The notes under the pieces were generated by a model, which was given only the letters and a program-made list of their open reading frames with translations, was not told the origin of the DNA and did not search any database. This document shows positions 53,580 through 64,000 of a DNA stretch of 64,000 nt, one piece after another (the stretch's first letter is position 1; each line of letters opens with the position of its first letter). This DNA comes from Shinisaurus crocodilurus (Eukaryota; Chordata; Lepidosauria; Squamata; Shinisauridae): positions 19,615,525 through 19,679,524 of the forward strand of contig CM037879.1 in assembly GCA_021292165.1 (NCBI GenBank). The letters run 5' to 3'. The position numbers and the translations under genes were made by a program.

Positions 53580-53980
53580 AATCCTCCCCACTCTTGTGAG
53601 ATGTATTGTATTTCTATTTAAATTGTAGTAACTGGGTTGGATCCGGCTTTAGTCACATGCAACTGGGCTGGAAGAAGAGGAAATCCTCATCTTCTCCTCT
53701 CACAGCAGCCAGTCCAGTCCCCCTGAAAATGCTACACAGAGGGTCAAGGGACCCTGCTGAATGGGGTGAACTGTGGAGGATCCCCGAAAATCAGGCAGAG
53801 GCACCTTACATGAGCAGAGCCCTCCCATGAACAGAAGGCAGATCCTGGATCCAACCCAATATTTTTAACTTTGCATCTATACATACACATTAGCATCTGC
53901 AGATGCTATGCAAGTCTCACCTTCTCTTTTTTGTGGCACCTTTTCCCTTGGTTGGTGATGCACTGAGTGGCCATCCCAAT
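53580..53980 (+). mobile_element. TAGGGTGGCCA-family 3' part (copy 6) with nested MITE
   Basis: TGAGATGTATTGTATTTCTA, then after the insert TTTGCATCTATACATACACA and GAGTGGCCATCCC. The MITE at 53634-53857 (GGGTTGGATCC...GGATCCAACCC) splits it. Confidence 0.6.
53634..53857. mobile_element. GGGTTGGATCC MITE (copy 3), nested
   Basis: Termini GGGTTGGATCCGG and CTGGATCCAACCC. Interior CTACACAGAGGGTCAAGGGACC is shared with 25.2 kb. Confidence 0.7.
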
Positions 53981-54429
53981 GCTAGGTTTTGTGTTTTTTT
54001 TTCATTTGTTTACTTCTGGGGAAATGGTTATGTAGAGGAGATTTCAAAGATGGCACGCCCCGCCTGCAGTCTAAAGTGGTAAAACCTCTTCCGCCCCCTC
54101 ATTCTGCTGTATGTATAGCCAGGCCATCATATATCTCTAGAATAAGGAAAGTGGGAAAGGGAAGGGAGTAGATGTTTTTGTAGAAAAGGAGCTGCAGGCA
54201 CCTTCAGTGACATTTTTCAAATAGTTCTCAGGTTGTCAGGCCTGTATGGCCCACAATCACTTTGGCAAGCTAGGCAGGCTTGACAGGTTTCCCACCCCCA
54301 CCCCACCCTGAACTGTATCACTGAGCCTGAAGCCAACATAAGAGCATCTCAGACTTGTCCAAATTTTACACCATATGGCTGGGTCAGGGGGTAAGACCCC
54401 CATGGTATAGATTAGGGGACAGATCTGAA

Positions 54430-54950
54430 TTTCCAAAAATCGTAAGAATATAACACGAGCCGTGCTGGATCAGACCAAGGCTGCATCTAGTCCAGCATTC
54501 CGTTCACACAACAGTAACAAGATGCCCACGGGAAGCCCAAAGTAGGACATGAGTGCAGTACAACCCCCCGGCTCATGTTCCCCGAAAACTGGTGCACATA
54601 GGCATACTGCCTCTGATCCTGGAGGTAGCATACAGCCATCAGGACTAGTAGCCATCGATAACCTTCTCCTCCATGAATTTGTCCAATCCCCTTTTAAAGC
54701 CCTCCAAATTGGTGGCCATCACTACATCCTGTAGTAGTGAATTCAATACTTTAGCTGTGGGAAGTACTTCATCTGTCCTGAATTTCCCACCAATCAGCTT
54801 CACGGCATGACCCTGGGTTCCAGTATTGCAAGAGAGGGAGAAAAATGTATCCCTAACCACTTTCTCCACGCCGTGCATCATTTTATCTACCTGTATCATG
54901 CCTCCCAATTACTCACCTTTTTTTCCTAAGCCAAACATTCTGACACCAAT
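54430..54950 (-). repeat. CR1-related retroelement fragment
   Basis: GCCGTGCTGGATCAGACCAAGG at the left and CATGCCTCCCAATTACTCACC...AAGCCAAACATTC at the right. The latter resembles antisense CR1 text; 59655-59815 is another piece. On the minus strand, short frames such as NSLLQDVVMATNLEGFKRGL suggest a decayed ORF. Confidence 0.5.
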
Positions 54951-55060
54951 AGGAATGGTGTGGATGAAATCAATACAGCAACATGAAAACCCAGCATGAA
55001 AATGGAGATGGGACACTATGTTGTGTTATTATTTTTTACTATTATTATTACATTACATTT

Positions 55061-55269
55061 CTATCCCGTCTTTTTTTCCTCTTGCAAGGAACTCATGGTT
55101 CTCCTCCTCTCCATTTTATCCTCACAACAACCCTGTGAGGTAGGTTGGGCTGAGCCTGAGAGTCAGTGTCTGACCCAAAGTCACCCAGTGAGCTTCATGG
55201 CCAAGTGGGGGCTAGAACCTGGATCTCCCGAGTCCCAGTCCAACACTCTCACCACTACACCACACTGGC
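55061..55269 (-). mobile_element. tRNA-derived SINE (copy E)
   Basis: Antisense copy ending CACTACACCACACTGGC. B-box GGTTCTAGCCCC on the minus strand. The tail lacks some sequence around 55095. Confidence 0.9.
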
Positions 55270-55573
55270 TCTCAGTGGGTTATGCCGTGAGTTGTACACA
55301 AAAATGTACTCATCCAACACTGCTCCCATTGCTCATAATACAGGATTTGTGGTATGATGCTGCAGAAATGCACACTGTTGGCACACTTCTCGTCACTGCT
55401 GGAATGCGCTCTTCTATCTCATCACTGCGGCAACGCACCTGACATGGTACGTTGCCGCCCCCCCCCCCAAGCTTTCCCAGGCTTCCACACCTGGCATTAC
55501 TTCAGCTTCTTATGAATTGCCAACTACAACGCCAGCACGGCAAGCAAGGGAAAGGTTATGATCTATTCTTTTT

Positions 55574-56125
55574 ATTATATATATATATATATATATATAT
55601 TAAATGAACACACGTACAAAAAGAAAATAAACCCACAAATCCATATAACTACAAAGTGCACCCGTCACCACGGGGCCAAAAAATAATAATTCTATCCACA
55701 TAATCCATTATTAATCTATATTCCAGAAATACATCATATCTTGACATGGCTTACTCCCTTTTCCCTTTACTAAAACATAATCTAAAAATGGTCCCCATAT
55801 ATCCTTAAAATTATTTTTCTTTCATTGTCCCTTTTTACATTTAATACTACATGTTAATTTATCATTTAAAGCAATATCCCAGACCTCTTTATACCAATCT
55901 ATAATTAGATACTGATGTTGAACTTTCCATTTCCTTGCTATCAATAATCTCCCCGCCGTTAACAAACTTACAATTCCTTTAACTCTCGAGAACACTGAAG
56001 TTTCTCCGTTATTGATAACAATGCTAATTTTGGACAGGCCTCCAAATTAATGCCAATAATTTCTGAAATTTCTACAAAAATTTATTCCAAAAATCCAAAA
56101 CGCTTTTACAACTCCAATGATCTAT
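55574..56125 (-). pseudogene. L1 LINE ORF2 C-terminus, 5'-truncated, with (TA)n at its 3' side
   Basis: On the minus strand, 55980-55741 translates to LLTAGRLLIARKWK, IIDWYKEVWDIALNDKLT, a stop, then FKDIWGPFLDYVLV. That is the typical C-terminus of vertebrate L1 ORF2, after the RT and cysteine-rich parts. More N-terminal sequence (VLDFWNKFL) lies near 56075. Several stops; dead copy. The only L1-type fragment recognised here. Confidence 0.75.
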
Positions 56126-56275
56126 TCTGAGTAGATCCTTCTCCTCACCTTGCACTCCGCATGAAGAAGGGGGTGGATTGCACCCTGTCAAAGTGATATA
56201 TTTTTATTGTTCCCACTTCGGGGAAAAGTATGCCTCTATTTCACCAACCAAAGTTCGTCCAATTAAGGCACAATC

Positions 56276-56370
56276 CTATAGCACGTTTAGACAGAAGAAA
56301 GGCCTACAACCCCCAGCATGCTGGGATTTGTAGGCCTTTTTTCTGTCTAAATGTGCATAGAATTGCACCC
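56276..56370. mobile_element. TTA-flanked short fold-back MITE (GGCACAATCC)
   Basis: TTA at 56273-56275 and 56371-56373. The arms carry GTTTAGACAGAAGAAAGGCC; the centre CAGCATGCTGG is nearly gone. Confidence 0.8.
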
Positions 56371-57100
56371 TTAAAAGGTTAAACTTTACTAGGGTCACTT
56401 TTTAACCCTCATTAAACACGGGCACTGTTCGGTGCCAACTATGTGCTAGGCACCGGGCAGAATTGACACAGTCTTATCTTCGGAGGGCTTAAGCCATTTT
56501 GGATATCTCTAAAGCCTGGCTCAACGCATGCGGTAGATTAGAACGGGGCGATAATGAAATGGCAGATGCCTGAGAGCAGAAGAATGAACTGCAACAAATT
56601 TCCGACTATAGGCTGGGGGGTCATATTGTGAGTGCTCCCTATAGAAGGGGGGGGGGGAATCTCCATGTGTATTTTTTAAAAAAAAAAAACCCTACCACAG
56701 CAGGGAGAAGGCTGGAATAGAACCTTTCTTCTTGATATGCTAGATTTTTATCTGAAGGAAATATTTACTGGGGGGGTGGGGTGGGTGGCATTCAAAATGG
56801 CAGCCCCTACCTGCAGTCTGAAGCGGCACAAGTACACTCTCCGGCTTCAAGATTCTATCATTTTGCCGCATGCATTGACCAAGCCTTGGGGTCAGCACCG
56901 TTTTGAAAGGTCTCCTGGGAAAGTGCCCTCTGGTGGGGCCCCTCCTATATCAGTGTCCCCCCTTGGTGGACTTACCTGGCAGAGGCAGCAAGCAGCAACA
57001 GCAGGCAAATTCCCAGGAGCTCTCGGTGGCTGGGTCAGAAATTAAAATGGGAGCAGGCCGGGGCCCAGAGATGTGGAACTCATTGTGGAACCCTGTGTAC

Positions 57101-57684
57101 CAGGGGCAGTGCTAGGTACTGAAAAGATCTGGGGCTCAGGCAGGCCCATAGGACCAAAACAATGCACAAATTTGCATGTGCTAATTTACATATGCTCTAA
57201 AGCAGTGTTCTCCAACCTTGGGTCCCCAGATGTTTTTGGCCTACAGCTATGCTGGCTGGGGCATGCTGGGAGTTGTAGGCCAAAAACATCTGGAGACCCA
57301 AGGTTGGAGAACACTGCTCTAAAGTCTGTGTGTGTGTGTGTGTGTGTGTGTCTTTAAAGGACCCTGTCTCCTAAGGACACCCCTATTCGTAAAAAGGGAT
57401 GTATGGACAGGGAGAGGAGGGCATTTGATTTCAGGAAAAAACCTCAGGCAGCAAGATTCAAGGGAGGGAGGCAGCAGGAGGCGACGCACATGTGAGCAAA
57501 AGGCCAGCCAATCCAGGGGGGGTCAGTTGCAACAGAGATCATCAGGGGCCCCCCTGTACCTTTACATCAGCAACTGCCCATGGGCATCAGGGTGGTGGGG
57601 CAGAGGGCCTCCCAGAAATTCAGGGCTCCAAATGAAAGATTCAGGGCTGCAGCCCTAGTGGGCCGTCCCCTAACACCGCCTCTG
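57101..57684 (+). mobile_element. CAGRGGCRGTG hAT MITE (copy 4) with nested MITE
   Basis: CAGGGGCAGTGCTAGG to CCCCTAACACCGCCTCTG. Flanks CTGTGTAC / CTGTGTAT (7 of 8). Extended by the nested palindrome at 57203-57316. Confidence 0.9.
57203..57316. mobile_element. Palindromic hAT-like MITE with perfect TSD, nested
   Basis: CAGTGTTCTCCAACCTTGGG to CCAAGGTTGGAGAACACTG. CTCTAAAG at 57195-57202 and 57317-57324. The other CAGRGGCRGTG copies have this site uninterrupted. Confidence 0.9.
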
Positions 57685-57689
57685 CTGTG

Positions 57690-57895
57690 TATCTGCCCGC
57701 TCAGTCTGCCATCTGGGCGCTAGAGACCGCAGATGTGCAATTTCAAGGACTTCTGCCCTCCCTTCTTAGAGTTCTTTATATTTAATCTGGACTTGAATTG
57801 GATGGACTTTTAAGAGGATGCCTTGAGAACAGAGGACTGCCCTCTGACAGCCCTTCCAATAGAGGACTGTCCTCTGTAAAGTAGGCTGCATGGCC
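57690..57895 (-). mobile_element. TAGGGTGGCCA-family fragment (copy 7)
   Basis: CAGTCTGCCATCTGGGCGCT and CAGCCCTTCCAATAGAGGAC, ending CATGGCCACCCTAT. Confidence 0.55.
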
Positions 57896-58100
57896 ACCCT
57901 ATATGGGACACTTGGAGAAGCTGAGGAAATTGAAACTGTTGGGCAGCTCACAGCTAGGTTAAAAAACAAAAACCTGGAAGAAATGGGCAGACCCAGTTCA
58001 TGGGCATGTTTCAGCTCAAGTGGGGCCTACTGGGGCCCCCAAAGCCTGAGGGTGCCAGATACTCAAACCATCCCTGTTTTTATTTTTATTATTTCATTTA

Positions 58101-58321
58101 TTTCCCACCTTTTTTCCTCCTGCAAAGAACCCAAGGTGGCATACTTGGTCCTCCTACTCTCCATTTTATGCTCACAAGCAACAACCTTTTCAGGTAGGTT
58201 AGGCTGAGAGTCAGTGAGAGGCTCAAGGTCAGCCAGTTACCTTCATGGCCAAGTGGGGACTAGAAGAACCCAGGTCTCTCCAGTCCTGGTCCAACACTCT
58301 CACCACTACACCACACTGGCT
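58101..58321 (-). mobile_element. tRNA-derived SINE (copy F)
   Basis: Antisense copy, TTCCCACCTTTTTTCCTCC tail to CACTACACCACACTGGC head. More diverged than the others. Confidence 0.85.
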
Positions 58322-58329
58322 CTCGTTTG

Positions 58330-58900
58330 CGATTTTCACACGTCACAATGTACAGCCAGTGTGTGAGGGAGCTTTCCTCCTACTGGTCTACACCTTTGTA
58401 GGGCAAACATCATATATAAGGCAGCCTTAACTTCAGTGGGGTCTGCATGAGACCCACATACCTGCAACCCCTGAGCTTCATATACTGCATCAGCATATTG
58501 GACTTTGGTCAGTGGCTTTCGATTACTCCTAAGAAGGCAACCTAAGACAGAGATGCATTAACTTTGAGTGTCTTTTTCCTAATCCCTTTAAACCAGAGAG
58601 TACATTCAGAGGCTCTATCTGCCCATAATGACGTAAGTGGCCTAGACTTTGGACCCACAAAGGATGAGAATGAGAGCAATAACAAGGCAATGTCCAGTGG
58701 ACCTGATGTGTAGGGGAGCTTTGGCCATTAGGTGAAGTTTTTCCAGGCTAAAACCAAACGGCACAGACAAAGGAGAAGGCTGGATTCCAGCCCCAACATG
58801 TGACATAAAGAATGGAAATATCAAACCACTAATCCAATTTGCATTATGCAAATCCCATCCATATGAATGCAACTACTCCAGAAGCAGCTGCATCCCAGTG
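58330..58900. other. Intergenic, nothing recognised
   Basis: No repeat ends or coding signature seen. Confidence 0.4.
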
Positions 58901-58905
58901 GTATA

Positions 58906-59073
58906 CAGTATTTTTCCATGTATAAGACTATACTTTTTCCTAAAATCGCTAGACTAAAAATTGAGGGTCGTCTTATATATGGAAGTAAGCCAAGGAGAGA
59001 ATTGTGCGGTTGCAAAACTGCCCAGTGGGGGGCGTCTTATACATGGGGGCGTCTTATAGACGGAAAAATGCGG
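58906..59073. mobile_element. TA-flanked Tc1/mariner-like MITE (CAGTATTTTTCCATGTATAAG)
   Basis: Ends CAGTATTTTTCCATGTATAA and CTTATAGACGGAAAAATGCGG are imperfect inverted repeats flanked by TA. GTCTTATA units recur inside. Confidence 0.75.
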
Positions 59074-59654
59074 TAATATACACTTTGCATGCAGAAGGTC
59101 CCAGACTGAATTGCTGGCATCTCCAAGCAGCAAAACTAGGGAAGATCTCTGGCTGGCGGGGGGGGGGGGGCCTGCTGAGTAGACCAGGGGTAGACAGAAG
59201 GTAGTTCTAGATCTACTGATAGATCACTGGGACATTGGCAATAGATCAGCTAAGGTTTCTGGCTCCTGTTTGACAATAGCAGCAACAAATTACCCCCTCC
59301 CACCCTAAATTATACTGTTAAATTAGGGATTTCGAAGAATCCGCAATGGGCTCAAGTGAGTTCATATTTCTGAGAATCCAGCATGCGGATTCCACAGCAG
59401 ACCGGCTTTTCCCAAGTCGCAAGGATTCCGCAGACTTGTGGACCGTTTTAAAATATTTTTTACATAATTGTATGCAAATTTAGTCATAGAAAAATACATT
59501 TTAAAAAAACACCAACCAAAAATGTACATTTCTCCCATAGGCTAAAGCATGGAAATATGCATTTTTCAGTGGTTTGCATATTTGGGGTGGGTGGGTTGTG
59601 CATTTCCGGGAGTGCAAATTTTCTCAACTCCAAATTTGCACAAATGCATACGAA

Positions 59655-59815
59655 CATTTCTTCACACCATGCATAATTTTGTACACCTCTATCATGTCTC
59701 CCCTTGCTTGCCTGTCTCTTTTCTAAGCTAAACAATCCCAGATATTGAAACCTTTCCTCATAGGAGAGTTGCTCCAGCGGCCAGCCCCTTGATCATTTTA
59801 GAGACTTCAAAGGGA
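59655..59815 (-). repeat. CR1-related retroelement fragment
   Basis: CTATCATGTCTCCCCTTGCTTG, TTTTCTAAGCTAAACAATCC and GATCATTTTAGAGACTTC match the right part of the 54.4-54.95 kb repeat. Confidence 0.5.
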
Positions 59816-59971
59816 TGTTTTTCCTAGTAAGGATGCCTAGGATCGTAGCCAAAGGTGATACTTTGTCTTTTAAACTTTTAATTCTGCTGCTGGAACAGAA
59901 CGCAACGGCATGGCCCAAGGCTTGTGCTTAAATCTCTCACCGAAATCAGTTGGATTTAAGAGTGCCTGATA

Positions 59972-60055
59972 GGGTTGTATCCAATGTTAGTCTAAGTTAA
60001 GTCCCATTCATTTCAATGGTTCTATTCTAAATAGGAGTAACGTTAGATACAACCC
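59972..60055. mobile_element. Short MITE (GGGTTGTATCCAATGTTAG)
   Basis: GGGTTGTATCCAATGTTAG and GTTAGATACAACCC are inverted around TCCCATTCATTTCAATGG. Related scraps near 8276, 25090, 34980, 61085 and 62350. Confidence 0.65.
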
Positions 60056-60089
60056 ATAAGCTGTTCAGGGCTTTAACAAACATAAATAT

Positions 60090-61480
60090 AGACAAGCTCC
60101 AAATTTTAGGGGGGGGGGAGTTATGATACCCTTGGGGTTTCTCATCCCTCTGTGTTAGATCTCTGGTAAATGGCTGCTGTATATCTTGGTCCCTGGATCT
60201 TTTCAACCCGGCCCACGGTTGTGGTGACTCCTTGCTGACATGTTCAAGAGAGCTAAGAAAGGGACTTTGATGAAAAGCTGTGCAGATTATCCTGCTCCTG
60301 GTATACTTCACACACAGTGAAATGTCTTATTTAGACTAGGGTCTTGGCTACGGTGTTTGGTAACATCCTTATCCACAGGTTTGGAACTGGACTGCACATT
60401 TAACATCGCTTGTTCCATTTGGAGCTGGCAGGCAGTCTGCGTAAGCTAAAAAGAGGGGCTGGATCAGATTATGCCTCTGACGAATCTGGCCCATTTGCAT
60501 GGAGAACAGTGAGGACACGCTTCCCTCCCCCATATAAATGATGTGCCCGCCCAGCCTTCAGCATCCAAGTACGCTCGTAACACTTGAATATGGCCTACGT
60601 GCATAAAATCCAATGCACATAGGCCAAGATTGCAGTTTATTTCCTTAATCAACTATAGTAACCCACTGCACAATTTTGGCCTATGCATGTGTAGCAGGCA
60701 AGTATGTTTTCATTCCCTCCATATGTGTGGGCTGGACTGGGGAGATGTTTCATCCGATCTGGCTCCAGTGCTGGGTGTATTCTGGAGAAAAACAACAAAA
60801 TGTAGTACTTGGAGCTGGATTTGGTTCGTAAGCAAACGTGTTCAATCAGCATAATTTATGCAGAATGCAGAACTCGACTTTCCTTGCTGCAGAATTGTAT
60901 TTACTTTGGGGCAGAATTTAAGGGGGGGGCATTGATTTAAAGTGTAGGGTACACATAGCCCTAATTAAAATTGACCATGTTCCTTGGGCCTGCTAACTCA
61001 CAGAAAGCAAGTAGTATTATGAACCCATGGAAATGAATGTTTCATGATAGCTTATGCTGTTAAGACTGGGTGCAATCCAGCCAAAGTTCAGCAATTCTAA
61101 GTCCCATTGATTTCAATGGGAAAATTACACATATGTTTAACTTTAGTGAAATCAATGAGACTTCAAAGTGCCTAACCTGGCTAGACTGTGCCCATTATAA
61201 GGAACACCGCCGCGATAGGCAGCATTCAATGGTTTTGTTCTGATTCCAATGAGATATAATATATTTCCTTATAATGTATTTCAGAGCTGTGTCTATTTTA
61301 CCCTAAGGCCTGCACCAAGGATACCCATATCCCTTTGCACAGGGCATGATGCAGCCAAAGTTAAGCACAGTTAAGTCCCATTGAGTTGAATGGATGAGTT
61401 AAATGTGTGTGTGTAACAGTAATGATCTCCCACTGAAGTCACTAGGACTATCTTCACACTCACTGCCTCTGTCTCCAGTA
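60090..61480. other. Intergenic, repeat-poor
   Basis: No gene seen. A scrap of the AAGTCCCATTGATTTCAATG repeat lies at 61090-61120 and 61370-61390. Confidence 0.4.
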
Positions 61481-61483
61481 TGC

Positions 61484-61622
61484 CATCCTTCCTCAACCTG
61501 GTGCCTTCCAGATGCGTTGGTTTGCAACTCCCATCAGCCCCAGTCAGCATGGCCAACGTTGGCTGGGAATGATGGGAGTTGCAGTCTAACACACCTGGAC
61601 AGCACCAGGTTGCGGAAGCCTG
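61484..61622. mobile_element. Fold-back hAT-like MITE (CATCCTTCCTCAACCTGG)
   Basis: CTCAACCTGGTGCCTTCCAG mirrors GCACCAGGTTGCGGAAG; the centre is GTCAGCATGGCCAACGTTGGC. Confidence 0.65.
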
Positions 61623-61638
61623 GTCTATGTAGTTATAT

Positions 61639-61985
61639 ATGATAGCACTCTTCCAGTACTTGAAGGGTTGTCACACAGAGGAGGGCCAGGATCTCTTCTC
61701 GATCATCCCAGTTTGCAGGACACAGAATAATGGGTTCAAGTTACAGGAACCCAGATTCCACCTGAACATCAGGAAAAAATTCCTGACTGTTAGAGCAATA
61801 AGACACTGGAACCAACTACCTAGGGAGGTGGTGAGCTCTCCCACTCTGGAGGCATTCAAGGTGAAGCTGGACGGCCATCTGTCAGGGATGCTTTGACCTG
61901 GATTCCTGCATTGAGCAGGGGGTTGGACTCAATGGCCTGGTAGGCCCCTTCCAACTCTACTTTTCTATGATTCTATGATTCTATA
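61639..61985 (+). pseudogene. CR1 LINE 3' end: RT ORF C-terminus and tail
   Basis: An 85-codon open stretch ends RFHLNIRKKFLTVRAIRHWN, QLPREVVSSPTLEAFKVKL then TGA, the classic CR1 ORF2 C-terminus. The 3'UTR (CTGCATTGAGCAGGGGGTTG, TTCCAACTCTACTTTTC) ends in TTCTATGA repeats, the CR1 octamer-like tail. Severely 5'-truncated, as is typical. Its tail is the one shared by the 5S-SINEs. Confidence 0.85.
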
Positions 61986-62001
61986 AATGACCTATTTGCT
62001 A

Positions 62002-62285
62002 TCAGGGCCAGCCCAAGACATTTTACTGCCTACGGCAAAGGATAAGATAGCACCCCTCTCCCATTCCATGGACTGAAGCTAACCTGCGTGGTAGCTGAAT
62101 CTTACCTCAACACTGGCAATGGGGACAGCTTCCTCCACTGCACCCGAGGGCAGCAGGCTAGCTTAGCGGGCACAGGGCAGGCCACGTAGCAGACACTGCT
62201 TTCTCCTCCAACACCTTGCTGCCACCTTCCATCATCTGCTGTCTGAGGCAACTGTCTCACTTTGCCTAATGCTCGGACCAGTCCC
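62002..62285. mobile_element. hAT-like element (CAGGGCCAGCCCAAG) with 8-bp TSD
   Basis: TCAGGGCCAGCCCAAGAC and GCTCGGACCAGTCCC ends. ATTTGCTA at 61994-62001 and 62286-62293. Inner arms ACTGCCTACGGCAAAGG and CACTTTGCCTAATG also mirror. Confidence 0.7.
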
Positions 62286-62439
62286 ATTTGCTACAGAAAA
62301 AGACACGAAGAAGTTGTTACTGATTTACTGTGCAGTCGTATACATGCCAACTCAGACATAAGCCCCATTGAGTTCAATGGGACTTACTCCCAAATAAGGA
62401 TTGCAGCTTTACAGAGCAATCCTAAGTGGGGAGCGAAGT

Positions 62440-62648
62440 GGCTTGCTTATGCTGATCAGGGTACAAGGGCCTTCTCGGTGGTTGCCCCAGCACTCTGGAA
62501 TTCCCTCCCCAGGGAGGCTAGAGTGGCGCCCAACCTGATAAGCTTCTGGAGGCAGGCTAAGACCTTCCTGTTTCGGAAGGCATTTGGGACTAGCCCGTGA
62601 TGTGATGGAATGCTGTTTTTACTCTTATATATATTGTACTGTTTTTAA

Positions 62649-62685
<37 letters not shown>

Positions 62686-62807
62686 ATTTTAATATTATTG
62701 ATGATTTAATTCCATTTTAACTTTTGTATTTTTCTATTTTTGTTTTAATGAGTTTTAAAGGCTGTAAGCTGCCTTAGGTCCCTGTGTTGGGAGAAAGGTG
62801 GGATACA

Positions 62808-62859
<52 letters not shown>

Positions 62860-62860
62860 T
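62440..62860 (+). pseudogene. L2-type LINE 3' end with (CT)n and (ATG)n
   Basis: The plus frame near 62460-62600 reads TRAFSVVAPALWNSLPREAR then FWRQAKTFLFRKAF and stops. The 3'UTR has (CT)n at 62650-62684, GTAAGCTGCCTTAGGTCCC...AAGGTGGGATACA, and the (ATG)n tail 62808-62859. Sister of the 15.0 kb copy. Confidence 0.75.
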
Positions 62861-63239
62861 GAGGTAGGCTGCCTTGAATGTAGTGCATACAGAAAATTCG
62901 GGTATAAATTAAAGAAGGAGGAGGAAGAGGAGGAGGAAGAGAAGAGGAGGAGGAGGTTGTATTCAATGTTTCCCTTCTGCAAACAGAAGGTGTCCTTCCA
63001 CTCATGGAAGAGAATTTGATCTAGTGGAGGAATTCCATTAATAGAAAAGGTTGGGAGGGGATTTTTTTCCAATTCCCCCTTCCCCCTGCAGCTCCTCCCA
63101 CACTGTTCTGGAGGGTCCCCCAACCTTATGGAGCAGATTTCTGGGGGCATGGAGGGAGAGGGGGGAAATGGAGAAAATTGCCTCCTCTTCCAGGTAGTCA
63201 AAAGCCCTTTGGAAAATGGAAGGGCCCAACTGGATTCGA

Positions 63240-64000
63240 AATAAGAATAATTAATAAATAATTATTGGAATAGGCAATATAACTAAAATACTACACTATT
63301 CCCTCCCCCCAAATGTATTGTGTAAGCATGAATTAATGGGTGCTCTTTCCTCTGCCTATTTCTGTTTCTTGAAGCTGAGATAGATAGATAGATAGATAGA
63401 TGGGGAAAATAAATATTAAAACCTACAATGCTACCCATTTTTTAAAGCTGCATATCTCCCATCAGCATCCAAGTGCTGATTAGACACAGAAGCGAAACTG
63501 GAGGGTCACCAGGTCATCTAAAGAACCTGTAAACAACCTTGAATAGGCCAAGATGAGCACATGATAAATGCCTTGTGTAGAAAAAACTCCAAGCCCTGAT
63601 ACCTACTATGGTTAGCATCCTCACGTCCATCAGATTCGATCTCCAGTTTCATTGGCCTCTTTCAAGGTGCTCAACGTATCTATTACATCACCTTCTAGTT
63701 AGCACACACAGTATCGCAAAGTGTGATCCCTCCCGGCACATTGTGATATACATGCCTATAAAACCAAAACATAATGAAAGGTAATGAACTGAACATCAGA
63801 ACATAGTCACTAGTGATGTTTGCTGCTGCCTACTCTTGTAAATGATTACCATCTGTAATTGTTTGCTGACATTGTTTGCTGATAGGACACCTCCCAGAAG
63901 CCTTTTATTTGTGGCCCAATGATAAACCGTCACCCTTGCCTATTTTTTTAACACCTTTTCCCTTGGTTTGGTAACATAAGTAGATCATTCTGAATCTCTC
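63240..64000. other. Repeat-poor end of window
   Basis: (GATA)n at 63377-63401. Otherwise single-copy-looking AT-rich sequence with TTGTTTGCTGA twice (63856-63882). No gene seen. Confidence 0.4.

Noticed and set aside
62755..63201. Ile/Ser/His-homopolymer open frames over trinucleotide arrays (also 23.5, 24.1, 15.0 kb)
   Set aside because: They are translations of (ATG)n or (ATC)n microsatellites.

Overview
The window looks like nuclear DNA from a squamate reptile (lizard or snake). It is intron- and intergene-rich, AT-moderate and has no bacterial gene structure. It is packed with CR1, L2 and L1 LINE ends, tRNA- and 5S-rRNA-derived SINEs, and many small hAT, Harbinger-like and Tc1/mariner-like elements. 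Species cannot be named from sequence alone.

Only one host gene is clearly visible: the last coding exon of PRKCE (protein kinase C epsilon, + strand, 4164-4310). It encodes the AGC-kinase C-terminal tail with the turn and hydrophobic motifs. Positions 1-4163 are its last intron, or the end of it. Downstream is 3'UTR; the best candidate poly(A) signal is AATAAA at 13932-13937. Everything after about 14 kb appears intergenic. In other vertebrates the next gene is EPAS1, but no exon of it was recognised here.

Layout. 0-4.2 kb: intron with fold-back elements, SINEs and an LTR-like piece. 4.2-14 kb: exon and long UTR-like tract broken by MITEs. 14-20 kb: hAT-rich block with two copies of a GAGTC-studded hAT, L2 fragments, and a fold-back carrying a Penelope-type hammerhead-like motif. 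20-34 kb: MITEs, SINEs and several repeat-poor blocks that may be conserved non-coding elements. 34-37 kb: inverted copy of a block at 10.9-11.6 kb, plus SINEs. 38-39.6 kb: LTR and gag remnant (SCAN/capsid-like segment and zinc knuckle). 40-64 kb: intergenic, with hAT, Harbinger-like, L1, L2 and CR1 remnants and a GC-rich insertion at 49.8-50.3 kb.

The elements interact as parasites and hosts. The 5S-derived SINEs carry the same 3' end as the CR1 copy at 61.6-62.0 kb, so CR1 is their likely mobilising partner. Several MITEs sit inside older elements with intact target-site duplications, which gives a relative insertion order. No complete transposase, reverse transcriptase, CRISPR array, rRNA or functional tRNA gene was found.
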